NCBI GenBank assembly: GCA_033977485.1
Contig: CM066994.1
Location: 25,016,681 to 25,080,680 of the forward strand
Source of the DNA: Hydrangea macrophylla
Taxonomy: Eukaryota; Streptophyta; Magnoliopsida; Cornales; Hydrangeaceae
Reading direction: 5' to 3'
Length of the DNA stretch: 64,000 nucleotides
Positions 11,272 to 23,158 of this stretch are shown piece after piece. Each line of letters opens with the position of its first letter. The first letter of the stretch is position 1. Below the pieces are notes generated by a model, which did not search any database, was not told where the DNA came from, and saw only the letters and a program-made list of their open reading frames with translations. Both the position numbers and the translations under genes were made by a program.

Positions 11272-14200
11272 ATGGAATCTTCAATGCTCTCTATTACCCA
11301 TGACCTCAACAAACCCTTCAAATTTGAGGGCCTTCACTTTAAACGGTGGAGGATGAAAATGATGTTTTTTTTAACTACGAAAAAATTGCAATCTGTTTGT
11401 CTTTCTGAAAAACCCACTCTTTCTGAAAATCCCACTGTTGCTCAAATCAGAGAGTCTGACATATGGAATGAAAATGATTTTCTTTGCAAAAACTATATTT
11501 TGAATGGACTCTCTGACAGTCTTTATGACTATTATGCAAACTGTGATTCTGCAAAAAAAGTTTGGGATGCCCTTCAGAAAAAATATGACACTGAAGAAGC
11601 TCGAGCAAAGAAATTTGCAGTCAGCCGTTATTTGAAATACCAAATGACGGATGACAAATCTGTAGAAGCTCAATCCCATGAGCTGCAACAAATTGCTCAT
11701 GAGATAATTTCTGAGGACATGGATTTAAATGATCAGTTTCAAGTTGCTGTCCTTTTTGACAAGCTTCCCCCAAGTTGGAAAGATTTCAAAAATATTTTGA
11801 GACACAAAACCAAAGAATTTTCATTGGAAAGTTTGATTACTCGCCTTCGTATTGAGGAGGAGGCAAGAAAACAAGATTTAAAAGAACAGGTTTTTGTTGT
11901 TGGAAACAACAAGAAACCTCGAAATTTTTCTAAAAATAAAACCTCTGTTGTTCTGAAACCACCTGCAAAAACCATGAAGTTTCAAAATTGAAATCAGAAC
12001 AAGAACCGTAACAACAACAAGAATCAGAATCCGAAGCCAAATCAGAATAGGAACATACCCCCCTCAGGAATAAATGAAGCTGGACTGTTTGTTTGCTACA
12101 ATTGTGGTAAACCAGGTCATATGGCTCGAAACTGTAGGAATCAACGACGAGTTGCTCCCCAAGCAAATCTTGCTGAAGAGCAGCTCGTTGCTATGATTTC
12201 CGAGGTCAATATTGTTGGTGGATCCGAGGGGTGGTGGGTAGACACTGGCGCCTCTCGCCATGTTTGCAATGACCGTGACATGTTCAAATCCTATTCTGAA
12301 GCTAAGGACAAGAAAGTGCTGTTGGGTGATTCCCACACCACTACTGTTGCTGGTATTGGGGAGGTTGAATTGAAGTTTACTTTTGGAAAGACTGTCATTT
12401 TGAAGGATGTCTTGCACACTCCAGAAATGAGGAAAAATCTTGTTTCAGGCTATCTTCTCAACAAGGCAGGATTTACTCAAACTATTGGGGCTGATCTTTT
12501 TACTTTGACTAAGAGTGGAGTGTTTGTTGGAAAGGGTTATGCAACTGAGGGCATGTTTAAGTTAAATGTTGATTTTAATAAAATTTCTTCTTTTGCTTAC
12601 ATGTTGTGTTCTTTTAATGTTTGGCATGCTAGATTATGTCATGTAAATAAAAGGCTTGTGAAAAATATGAGTAGTCTAGGATATATTCCACAATTGTCTT
12701 TAAATGAATTTGACAAATGTGAATTTTGTAGTCAAGCTAAAATCACTAAAACACCACATAAATCTGTCACTAGGGAATCTGAACCTCTTGATTTAATTCA
12801 TTCAGATATTTGTGAATATGAAGGAATTTTAACGAGAAATGGAAAAAGGTTTTTTATTACTTTTATTGATGATAGCTCAAATTATTCATTTGTTTATCTT
12901 ATGAAAAATAAAAGTGAAGCCATTGACATGTTCAAAATTTTCCTAAAGGAGATTGAAAATCAATTTAATAGAAAAATTAAAAGATTTCGTAGTGATAGAG
13001 GACATGAATATGATTCTGATGAATTTATTGCTTTATATAAAATTAATGGAATCATTCATGAAAAAACTGCCCCTTATTCCCCTGAAATGAATGGAAAAGC
13101 TGAAAGAAAAAATAGAACTTTTACTGAATTAGTAGTTGCTATTTTATTAAATTCAGGGGCAGCTTCGCATTGGTGGGGGGGAAATATTATTAACTGTTTG
13201 TCATGTTTTAAATAGAGTTCCTAACTCTAAAACTAATATTTTCCCTTATGAATTTTGGAAAAGAAGAAAACCAAATGTGGATTATTTTAGAACATGCGGT
13301 TGTTTGGCATATGTTAGAATTCCAGACCCTAAAAGGTCCAAATTAGCTAGTAGAGCTTATGAGTGTGTTTTTATTGGTTATGCTATTAATAGTAAGGCTT
13401 ACAGATTTTATGACTTAAAGAATCATGTTATAATTGAATCTAGTGATGTTGATTTTTTCGAAAATAAATTTCCTTTTAAATTTAAAAATAGTGGGGGGTT
13501 CAACATCATATGATATGCCTAGATTAGTAGAACCAAACGAATATGAACTAGAGCCTAGAAAAAGTAAAAGAGCCCGAATCGCGAAAGATTTTGGGACCGA
13601 CTCTTATACTTACAACTTAGAGGAGGATCCTAACACCCTCCAAGAAGCTTTGACTTCTATAGATGCTGATTTATGGCAAGAAGCTATAAATGATGAAATG
13701 GAATCATTGGAATCAAATAAAACTTGGCACTTAGTAGATCTTCCACCTGGTTGTAAGACAATAGGTTGCAAATGGATTCTTAAAAAGAAATTGAAACCCG
13801 ATGGCACGATAGATAAATATAACGCACGTCTTGTAGCTAAGGGTTATAGACAAAGAGAAAATATTGATTTCTTTGATACTTATTCACCTGTCACTAGAAC
13901 TACTTCTATTCGTGTACTATTTGCTTTAGCTGCTATTCATGACTTAGTAGTACACCAAATGGATGTTAAAACAGCTTTTTTAAATGGTGAATTAGAAGAG
14001 ATTTATATGGACCAACCTGAAGGTTTTATTATTTTTGGTCAAGAAAATAAAGTTTGCAAATTGGATAAATCTCTTTATGGGTTGAAACAAGCTCCTAAAC
14101 AATGGCATGATAAATTTGATAGTTTAGTCATCTCAAATGATTTTAAAATAAATGAAAGTGACAAGTGTATTTATTACAAATTTGAAAACAATACTTGCAC

Positions 14201-15167
14201 TCTTATTTGCTTATATGTGGATGACTTACTTATTTTTGAATCAAATATTCATGTCATTAATGAAGTTAAATCTTTCTTATGTGCCAACTTTAATATGAAA
14301 GATTTAGGAGAAGCTAGTGTAGTTCTTGGAATTAATATTACTAGGTCCGAAAAGGGACTTTCTTTAGATCAATCTCATTATATTGAGAAAATTCTAAAGA
14401 AATACAATTACTTTAACTGTAAACCAGCATGTACTCCATATGACCCTAGTGTAAAATTGTTCAACAACACTGGTGACAGTGTTAGACAAACTGAGTATGC
14501 GAGCATCATTGGTAGCCTCCGTTATGCTACTGATTGCACTAGGCCAGATATAGCTTATGCTGTTGGAGTACTATGTAGGTTTACTAGTAGACCTAGTATG
14601 GAGCATTGGCATACTATTGAAAGGGTCATGCGTTACCTAAAAAGGACGATGAACCTAAAATTACACTATCAGAAGTTTCCCGCTGTCCTTGAAGGATATA
14701 GCGATGCTGATTGGAATACCCTATCAGATGACTCCAAGGCCACTAGTGGATACATTTTTTGTATTGCTGGAGGCGCAGTTTCATGGAAGTCTAAGAAACA
14801 GACTATATTGGCTCAGTCCACTATGGAGTCAGAGATGATAGCACTAGCTACAGCTAGTGAGGAGGTAGGTTGGCTGAGAAATCTGCTATCAGATACCCCT
14901 TTATGGGAGAGACCGATACCAGCTGTCCTAATCCACTGTGATAGTACCGCGGCTATTGCAAAAGTTGAGAACTGTTACTATAACGGCAAGAAGCGACAAA
15001 TACGTCGTAAGCACATCACTATTAGAGAGTTTCTCTCTTCTGGAGCTGTAAGAGTGGATTATGTACGGTCTGAGGAGAACTTGGCTGATCCTTTGACGAA
15101 AGGACTAGCACGAGAGAAGGTTTGTAAAACCTCGAAAGGGATGGGACTAAAGCCCTTAGATAGTTGA
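11272..15167 (+). pseudogene. Copia gag-pol polyprotein (unit 2), three lesions
   Basis: One polyprotein of about 1300 codons. Domains in order: gag from ATG 11272; zinc knuckle CYNCGKPGHMARNC (about 12098); aspartic protease WWVDTGASRHV; integrase with an H/H/C/C finger and the HSDICEY, SDRGHEYDSDEF and MNGKAERKNRT catalytic blocks; reverse transcriptase with [10 protein letters not shown] and YVDDLLIF; RNase H to [10 protein letters not shown]. Lesions: an in-frame TGA at 11989-11991, an extra G in the run 13175-13181, and an extra G in the run 13493-13498. The last two are single-base gains in homopolymers and could be sequencing errors. The primer-binding site after the LTR does not match initiator tRNA-Met, and I could not assign it. 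Confidence 0.92.
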
Positions 15168-15712
15168 GTCACTTGTGATAGTAACCCAACCTGTAGACTG
15201 GAGATCCCAAGAAATAGGTTCAAAGGGTAATAACAAGTCATGAAGTGATATGAGTGGAATCATGCTAATATCTATATATGGGGGTAATACTCCAAGTCCA
15301 TCCCTACGAAGCATGACATCCTGAAGGACAGAAGGTTGAGTTATTTATAACTCTTAATGAGATCTAAACTCCATTTGGAGTGGGATACCTAGCTACAGGA
15401 GTATCCTTGTTGGACTCACCTAGGCGAATGTGGAAGTGAGGCCGCTACCTATGAAATTTTGGGCAAATTATCTAGATCATTCGCTATACTGGGATATAAG
15501 CACATGGCCGTAAAGTGCTGGTTTTTGAACTTCACCCTAGTAGGGCTGTGTGTGTGGTGTTGTCTGAGATAGAGTTCAAAACTACGGTTACTCTAGTATA
15601 ATCGGAAGCACTATCACTACGTAAAGGTTCAAGTTGAAAAACACCTTTACTTATGCACAGTCTTACGTTGCTCAATGATCTTAAATCAATTTTTAAAATA
15701 CAAGTGGGGGAT
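15168..15712 (+). mobile_element. 3' untranslated part and polypurine tract of copia unit 2
   Basis: Non-coding end of the element, matching 9762-10306 closely, ending in the purine run before the 3' LTR. Confidence 0.8.
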
Positions 15713-16620
15713 TGTTAAAAAAGTGTATATTTAAAAATGGAGGGAAAGGTTGAGGGAAAAACTTTGAAATTTGGTTTTGAGTTTTGTCTTATTCACAAAC
15801 TAACCCAAATGATTTTTTGCTTGTCCCACATAGGAATATTAGAGGAAGTGGAAAGGACATATATAAGTGGAGGTTGGAGTAAGGGTTGGGCCCCTTGGGG
15901 GTACCAAGTTTTGTGAAGGGGGAGGACCTAGGCCCAATTGGGTTTACCACAAAAACACACACACGCGCGCGCCGCCGTCCCGCTCCGCTCCGGGCCGGGC
16001 TTGGGCTTGGGTTTGGGTTTGGGTTTGGGTTTGGATGTGGATGTGGTCCTACTCCTATATATCTTTTTATACAAGTCTCCCCACCAACCCCTCCACGTTT
16101 TTGTCTCCAGATTTTTTCTCCAACGTTCCCACAGTTCTCTCCACGTTCTGCAACGTTAACTTTCCCAACGTTCAGAATATATTCTTTATATATACACAAA
16201 CTGCTTACAGAGAAAAATACACAGTTTTTCAGAGAGAAAAAGAGTAACAGAAATACATTATACACAGTTTTTCAGAGAGAAAAAGAGTTACAGAAATACA
16301 TTATACACAGTTTTACAGAGAGAAAAAGAGTTACAGAAATACATTATACACAGTTTTCATATATAGTTTCTGAGCAACAATTACTGAAAGGGTGTGGGTT
16401 TTCCGATCTTCCTCCGTGCAAGGATTTTCGAGACAGAGGCGATTTCTGGGCTGCTTTATCCTGGGGACGTCGTGGCCATCATCCGAACTGCTTACACAAC
16501 TTAGGCAGAGCCGCGAAGCGTCTTAAAGAGAGCGACTAAGTCCGCGACTCATCCCAAGAAAAACGTCAAAGGCTACTGTTATTGGTAACATTGTTCTATT
16601 TTACAGTTTGTGCAACAACA
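15713..16620 (+). mobile_element. 3' copia LTR (908 bp)
   Basis: Begins TGTTAAAAAAG and ends GTGCAACAACA, directly followed by the GAATA target duplication and then RLP-A coding sequence. Compared with the middle LTR it has extra TTTGGG hexamers near 16005-16035 and lacks the insertion of about 60 bp. It carries the same tandem array. Confidence 0.92.
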
Positions 16621-17930
16621 GAATATGACCCAACTAACTTTGTTAAGACCTTTCAGATAAACATCTTACTGGTGAGATTCCATCTTGGCTTCAAAACCTC
16701 ACCCAATTAACTTATCTTTATCTTCAATATAATGGACTGACTGGCAGTCTGGCACAATAGAAATAAATAAGTTTTTCATGCCCAAAAGTCCTGCTAGTCT
16801 CGACCTAAATGGAAACAAGTTGTCATTGCTGACCATGGGGAGTACAAATGGTACATTTCCAAAGTTTAAGACCTTAGTACTCTCCAGGTGCAACTTAAGT
16901 GATTTCCCAAAATTCCTACAATATCAAGACCAAATGGAGTTGCTAGACCTTAGTAACAACAATATTCACGGCCTTATTCCAAAATGGTTTTGGAATATAG
17001 GAAAAACAACATTGAAAATTATAAAGCTACAAGAAAATTTCCTAACAGGATTTGAGCAACCTCGACTTGTTCTTCCATGTCTTAGTCTGAGGGATTTTGT
17101 CCTTAGTGGGAACTTGCTTCACGGATCACTTCCCATCCCACCATTCGCCATCGTTGTTTATTTGATCTCCAACAATTCATTGACCGGGGAGATTCCACCA
17201 ATATTCTGCAAGTTCAATTCACTGTTTGTCCTTGACCTGTCGGACAACAACTTGAATGGAACGATTCCCCAGTGTTTGAGCAACTTTAGTGACTCCCTAA
17301 CAGTAATTCGTTTGCAAAACAACAATTTCCATGGCACCATTCCTCAAGCTTACAGTGAAAGTTGCAATTTGAAGGTGATTGACTTAAGTCAAATTCACTT
17401 GGATGGACCAGTACCAAAATCTTTGGCCAATTGCAAAATATTGGAGCAGCTTAATCTTGGAAACAATCAAATTGATGATGCGTTTCCATTTTGGCTTGGA
17501 ACAATCCCACAGATAAAGATTCTAGTTCTGAGATATAATAAGTTTCACGGTAACATAGAAGGCCCATTAACAAATTTTGATTTCCCCAAGCTTCAAATCA
17601 TTGACATCTCTTGGAATAGTTTTAGTGGTGAGTTACCTGTAAAGTGCTTCTACATTTGGAGTGACATGAAAGTTCAGGAGGACGTAGCAAAGTCAAAATA
17701 TGCTGAGACAATAGTAGAGGTGAGAATTGGGAATTACCACTGTACCTTAGAATATAGGTACACAATGACTATAACTAACAAAGGAGCTGAAAGGTCTTAC
17801 AAGGGGATCCAAAGTGTCTTCAAGGCCATTGATCTCTCAGGCAACAAATTCAAAGGGAAGATTCCAGAATCGATTGGAGTACTCAAGGGGCTTGATCAGT
17901 TGCTCAACTTTTCGAACAATGCTTTTGCAG

Positions 17931-18266
17931 GTATTTTTGTTCGAGTCGGTCAATCCATACAAGTCAATTTGAGTTTCATACAATTTGATATGCTTCACCA
18001 TTCATTACAATTCTTAATTTGAACTTAGAAGTTTTAAGTTTTAAGTGGAAAACTTTAAACATTATAAGCTTTAATATAACATTAAACTAGTGTTAAATTG
18101 TTATTTTGTTCATTTAAAGTATTATGCATATGTATTGATAAATAGTACAAGTATATTTTGGGATTTTTTATTGTCTAAAAGAAGTGCATCTCTTGACTTA
18201 CAATTTAATGCTACTCAAGATTCATAATTTCGGTAAACCAATTCACGGTTTGACAACAATTTACAG
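17931..18266 (+). other. Intron of RLP-A (336 bp, phase 1)
   Basis: The donor is GCAG/GTATTTTT and the acceptor TTTACAG/GCCTCC. Joining the flanks gives [12 protein letters not shown], matching ALTGPIPTSLGN in RLP-B. The position is identical to the RLP-B intron, which is much longer because of a transposon. Confidence 0.85.
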
Positions 18267-18732
18267 GCCTCCTGCCCACATCCTTAGGGAATCTAACAGC
18301 ACTTGAATCATTGGACCTTTCTCAAAATGACCTCTCTGGAGATATCCCTCAGCAACTAGTACAGCTCACTTTTCTTGAAGTTTTTAATGTCTCCCATAAC
18401 CATCTCACAGGGCCTATACCACGAGGAAATCAGTTTGGTACATTTGAAAACAGCTCATTTGATGGCAATTATGATTATGTGGAGAACCTTTATTGAAGAA
18501 ATGTGGTAATTCTGTGGAAATACCATCACCCACTTCAACCTTTTAAGATGAAGATTCAGATTTTCCTAGTAAACTAGATTGGATCATCATAAGCTTGGGT
18601 TATCTAAGTGGGACAGTTGTTGGGGTAGTTATTGGGCACATTCTGACCACGAGGTATCATCTTTGGTTTGTAAGAAAATTTGGAAATCAGCCGAAATGGA
18701 GAAGGGCTAAAAAGGGGGGCGGAAGAAACTGA

Positions 18733-19659
18733 ATTCGAGGTGGATTTATTGGGCCGATGAAGACTTTTTCTAGAGGAGATCAAAAGAAATATGTATTTGT
18801 TAGTGTTTTGAGAATACACATAAGTCGTTATTTTGTATTTCTATAGACTGCTTCATCTTATCGTTTTCTTGTGCACTTGGACATTCGCTATGTCATGTAC
18901 GTAATTTTCGTTTATGAATCTACTCGCAACGTTTGTTTTCCAAATTTGAAATGGGCTGTTTGTTTTTCCCAGTGAAATTATTTAAGTAGAGTCCTCGAAA
19001 CGTTGGTTGTATAGAAATGACAATTTTCATCTACACAGTGGCAAATTAAGCATTTTGTCCTAGAAAACTTAAAACTAAAACTCAGAGATTACTATTGCAA
19101 TAACAATTGAGTGGCAGCTAAAGCTCTATTAGGTTCATGGATTTAGTGAAGTAATTAAAGGAAAGTCAAACAGTAATACTACATTTGGTATGAGACATGA
19201 GGGGATGGAAGAAGAGGTGGATGGAAGAGAGGATGGAGAGGAAGAGGGGAGGGATGCCTCTTCCCTCCAAGCCCAAAAATTTGAATTCATGCAAAAGTGG
19301 GCGGATTATAAGAGAGAAAATGTTTGTCTAATCTTTTGACATTTTTGTTGTGCCGTAAAAATAACATCTTGCTAATGTTAGGGTAAAATAGTAAAAGACT
19401 AATGCTAGGCCACATGGTTTGCGAGTCACCTATGGGATACAAGTTTGGAAAGCATAGCATTGTCTTCTTTCTTGTTTACATCTAACCCCACCTTAACCCT
19501 TTGGCTATCCATACCTCACTATTTTGGAAAAATCTTGCCATATATACCAAATCTATGTCTAAAACATTCCCTTTACATTTATAAATGTACATTTGAAATA
19601 ATTGCAACTTGTTTTTGCAATTAAACTTAAGACTCCATATAAAGTAAACTCCAATTTCA
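18733..19659. other. Intergenic region between RLP-A and the P450 relic
   Basis: The first part resembles the 3' flank of RLP-B (a GGAGATCAAAAGAA motif after the stop). A purine-rich GGATGG/GAAGAGG stretch lies at 19200-19255. I see no gene here. Confidence 0.55.
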
Positions 19660-19930
19660 ATGATGCTTCCATTTCCCTCCTTTCTTTTCATCTTCACATT
19701 CCTACTCTTCCTCTTCATGGTTGTAAAAAAGTCTTACTCTGATAGGAGAATCCCAAAATTGCCACCGGGGCCATGGAAACTCTCTTATAAGAATTTACAC
19801 CAAATGTTTGGTTCACCACCTATTGTAGGAATGTACACCAAATGTTTGGTTCATCATTTCTTCAGAGACTCATCCAAGCAATAAGGTCCTATAAGGAACT
19901 AAAATTTTGTAAAATTGGGGCATTCGGTTA
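19660..19930 (+). pseudogene. Cytochrome P450 N-terminal relic (CYP71-like)
   Basis: P450s of this type are membrane-anchored monooxygenases of the endoplasmic reticulum. The frame shows a hydrophobic anchor (PFPSFLFIFTFLLFLFMVV), a basic stretch, and the proline-rich hinge LPPGPWKL followed by NLHQMFGS, the usual start of CYP71-clan proteins. An internal direct duplication of ACACCAAATGTTTGGTTCA (about 19798 and 19838) disturbs the region. A TAA follows HHFFRDSSKQ where tyrosine is expected. P450-like residues continue in frame to about 19930 (GPIRN, a second stop, NFVKLG). The rest of the roughly 500-residue protein and its heme-binding site are absent. Confidence 0.75.
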
Positions 19931-20639
19931 TATCATTTACTTGCTTTCTAGAAGGCTTGGTTGACTCTCCTTTGGCTTGCACATATAGAGAAGGAAAAGG
20001 AATAGAAAAAGGATAATTAAGGAAAGGAGTCTCTTTCCATATTATCTTCCCTGATGTTTTCCTTCATGCTTCAATAACATTAGAAATCAATTTTTTTATG
20101 AATTCAAGAAACAGTGAAGGGAAATGATCCAAAAAAACAGAAAAGGTTATTTGCAAAAAAATTTCCCTTCCTATTTGATTGACTATATTTCGTATTAACG
20201 AAACAATGGCAAGTATTTTTCTTAATTTTTCTTTTCCGTTCTCTAACTATATATGTCTATCATCCTAACAGAACCTTAGCATATTAACAATAGCCTACGA
20301 TGTTGTGTCATCCTAGAGAGGTTTCTCGAGTCCCTGCACCTAATATGAATACTCAACTCGATCCATTGAATGAAATCCAACATCACAAGTATCTTTTCTT
20401 GTATTAAATCGATGAACAAAGCTTAGGTGGCTGTCATACTAGCAAGCTAGACAAATTTCGTAAAGAATCTTTAATTTTAGGACATAATTTCGTTTTGTTA
20501 GTTTCTTGAAGATGTGACTCTATACGATGTTTGTGGTCCATCATACACTTGTCCAGATAACATATTGCAAGGTTAAGAGCTGCAATTAACTTAAACCATT
20601 TAACCCGGTAAGAAGACTTAACTTTGAAGTAGAATTTGG
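19931..20639. other. Intergenic region, no gene seen
   Basis: AT-rich DNA with phrases shared with the other RLP upstream regions (AGTGGCTGTCATACTAGCAA; AGACATAATTTC-type blocks). No exon or transposon boundaries recognised. Confidence 0.5.
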
Positions 20640-20915
20640 AGTTACATGGAAGACTTAAGTCAATGTTGTTTGGAACTACACGATAAAAGTCTTAAATTTA
20701 CTTCTCAAAAAACCCAAGTGCACAGTACTATAAGGCTTGAAGCTAACAACAAATATGTGCATATACTTGTCTAGCCCAGAACCTGTCTATCAAAGGCTTA
20801 TAAATTCTGCAGTTTCTCGCTCATCATCAGAAAATGCTAAAGTAACCTAAACTAACACTTGGGGGGGGGGGGGGGGTCATCTTTATACTTCTTCATTTTA
20901 ATAAGACTTAACCTA
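20640..20915 (+). pseudogene. RLP-C: promoter and first-codons relic
   Basis: This aligns with the promoter and 5' leader of RLP-A and RLP-B, including CTTATAAATT and AAAGTAACCTAAACT. The start is destroyed: where the others read CACTATGGGATCATC, this copy has a run of 16 G (20871-20886) and then TCATCTTTATACTTCTTC, homologous to codons for SSLYFF. Homology stops about 40 bp into the coding region, so only the promoter end of an RLP gene survives. The matching 3' end may be the relic at 23159. Confidence 0.8.
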
Positions 20916-21214
20916 TGCAAATGGAGACCATGGTTACTTTGCTAAGATACATTTTTATCTTTGAAAATTGTTAATAGTATTGAGGCACTGAGGAAACACA
21001 AAAGCTAAAATACAAGAAAAGCTTTCCTTCCTTTTTTTTTTTCCACTCCCAATACGCAAACCAAAGAGAGACTAAAAGTTATCGCAGACATATTTACTTT
21101 TTGTTGGTTGTTTCCTGTGTTTCTGCCATATTATGTTTCACTTGCTCCCAAAAGAACAAGAAAGATCCACCTTGCCCAATTTCTGGACCAAAAAAATTAG
21201 AAATAAAGAAAATA
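20916..21214. other. Unassigned spacer
   Basis: Not matched elsewhere in the window. It has a short frame with a hydrophobic start (LVVSCVSAILCFTC, from 21101) followed by charged residues. I do not recognise it and there is no support that it is a gene. Confidence 0.4.
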
Positions 21215-22560
21215 GAACAATTATATCTAACATATCATCAAACAACAAGTACGCTCGTCCATGAGCGTGAGGACGTTAAATATATATATATATCTCGATC
21301 TTGACATAATTACAATTTGATTTCAAAGTTGGCTCCAAATACTTTTGTCTGTTGTATCATATAATAATAGGTAGTATCATCTACCAGTTCCACATCATGT
21401 AGTATAATTGTTAATTAGAACTTTTTAAGAATACTATTACACCCTTGCCCTTAAATTTCTAACATGACCATTTTACCCTTATCATGAGATTGATTTTTTT
21501 TTTTTTTTTTTCCTAGTTTTTTTTTCTTTCTCCACTCTGTCTTAATTACACAATTACATTTATTTCAAGGGTATGTCAGTACCCATACGTTCAACCTTAA
21601 CTTCTTTATGTCACACTAAACAAATGCTTGAATTCTAACTAAGTAAATATCCATATTGCTGTTAACTCTTAGAAAAATAAAAAAGAAACTGTTGAACCAG
21701 CAGGGTACACAAGAATTGAAAATCCCTTCGAATAAATGAAGCATCCATTTCTTGGGAATATTCAAATCTATCATGTCAATTGTGGGACACAATTGATTCT
21801 TGTTCTTTTTCCATTTGTCTTTTGGGAAACACCCTCTTCTTCAAATTTCTATGACTATGATGCTTGTGATCATCCCTTTTGCACAACTTCAATAAAAAAA
21901 TAAAAATAATTAAATTATAAAAAAAAAAAAAAAAAAGTCGACTTATGAGATAATGTGTGCCCCACAGGATTGTTTTCAACGGTCAGGATTCTCTTGATCA
22001 CAATATTCCTTGATGAAACTAGCAATTATTTAAAACCCATCCTTTTCATCCCTTCTGACTTTTTGAAAGGACTGAACTTTCAAATGGGATTTGGAATCAC
22101 ATGGAAGACTCAAAAGTGGAGGTCTGTTTTCATCAGAGAAAAAGGTAATATACGAGGCATTTTCTCGGGTCCTATCAAAATAATCCATTCTAGTTAATTC
22201 GTTGCAACTTGCCGAGTACCACATTGAAATTTCTAGATAACTTGAAGATACAAGTGGTACGCTAACGTGGTTCCTGTAATTAATGTAATTAATGGAGTGG
22301 GTTATTGGGGTGGGACTAGGTTCCTACATACATAAACTTAATTATTGTGGTCTCGAGGTGCGAGACCTATCCAAATAACTCACTTATGTTTGCTGCAGGT
22401 TACCAAAATGAAGTTACTATTGGACACCGGGCTAGCAAGATAATAATTACATGCACCGTCCATTTTGGGCTTCGACCCAAAGACCTAATAGCCAACAAAT
22501 CACTTGAAAGTAAGCCAATTTTGCACTTAGACGACTATCCACAATAATTACATAATATGT
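21215..22560. repeat. Duplicated RLP-upstream block, copy 2
   Basis: Collinear with 425-1480 and then 2590-2860. The intervening 1.1 kb of copy 1 is absent here. Landmarks are the CATGAGCGTGAGGA motif, an (AT)n run, the TTAACTGTTAGAAAAATcousin, and TCACTTGAAAGTAA near the end. No gene. Confidence 0.75.
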
Positions 22561-23158
22561 CCATCTAAGTTTATCTCATCCATTTGTATCTCATATTAAC
22601 TCTTAGGGAAATCATGAAAGTTCCGTTTGGCTTGCAGATTTAGAGAAGAAAGGAAAACTAGTTCTCTTGTATTTACTCAGACAACATTAAGTATAAAATA
22701 TTTCCTAGCTAGATAAAATTACACAATAAGATAAAATAAAAAAAAAGGAAATGACTCACAAAATTCAAAATGTATATTTTGTTGTCCTATCTAATTTTCT
22801 CATCGTTTTCCTTATTAACCAGCCAAATGAAATGGTTCTCTTTATGTTTTGTTTTCTTTTCCCTTACCAAACATATGAACCAAAGCAAACTCTAAGTGGC
22901 TGTCAAACAAGAGTCCGCAATTTGGGGACATAATTGCCTTCTTTCCGCATATAGTTTTTAGCACAGCACTGGCAATCAATTTAAACCACCCTTTCAATCC
23001 CTTAATTGCGTAAGAAGACTTTAACTTAAGTCAAGTCATTGTTATTTGGCACTACATGTTAAAACTACCAATATACCCCTCAGAGAACCCAAGTGTACAG
23101 TACTAAATGCCTGACAATCAATTCATGATTCGATTCACGATTTCACAACAATTTACAG
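22561..23158. other. Intergenic and partial RLP promoter sequence
   Basis: From about 23035 to 23106 it carries the RLP promoter phrases (GGCACTACATGTTAAAACTA, AACCCAAGTGTACAGTACTA). These then run directly into sequence that elsewhere forms the end of the RLP intron (CACAACAATTTACAG). The gene body between them is missing. Confidence 0.6.

Larger units (their letters stand above)
8468..16620 (+). mobile_element. Composite copia insertion: partial LTR, pol fragment, LTR, full internal region, LTR
   Basis: An 8153-bp insertion bounded by the 5-bp duplication GAATA at 8463-8467 and 16621-16625. Its order is a 104-bp LTR start, a pol 3' part (8572-9761), a complete LTR (10307-11246), a nearly complete internal region, and a complete LTR (15713-16620). 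The two units share the middle LTR. From about 8605 to 10306 the first unit matches 14011-15712 without indels and with few substitutions. The whole insertion therefore shares one target site. A tandem element made by unequal LTR recombination and then shortened by an internal deletion explains this best. Confidence 0.9.
7363..18732 (+). pseudogene. RLP-A: LRR receptor-like protein, Cf-9 type, split by a copia insertion
   Basis: An RLP is a plasma-membrane LRR receptor without a kinase, usually detecting pathogen molecules together with SOBIR1. The gene starts MGSSLYFFILMRFFFFLSC (signal peptide). The LRR N-terminal cap follows, with CHDDESSALLQFK and CCSWDGVECD, then LRRs up to codon 368. 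There, at 8468, a copia composite is inserted. Coding resumes at 16621/16626. A 1-nt insertion near 16645 shifts the frame, and the sequence then runs through further LRRs, the island domain and an intron (17931-18266). The last exon (18267-18732) has a second frameshift at the expected GLCGEP motif and a TAA near 18545, so the membrane anchor (IIISLGYLSGTVVGVVIGH) is out of reach. Relative to RLP-B it lacks 144 nt, exactly two LRRs. Confidence 0.92.

Noticed and set aside
15995..16040. TTTGGG hexamer repeats, telomere-like
   Set aside because: The plant telomere unit is TTTAGGG. This is a short hexamer expansion in a copia LTR.
21101..21304. A 67-codon frame with a hydrophobic start
   Set aside because: Not recognised, ends in the (AT)n-containing duplicated block, no support as a gene.
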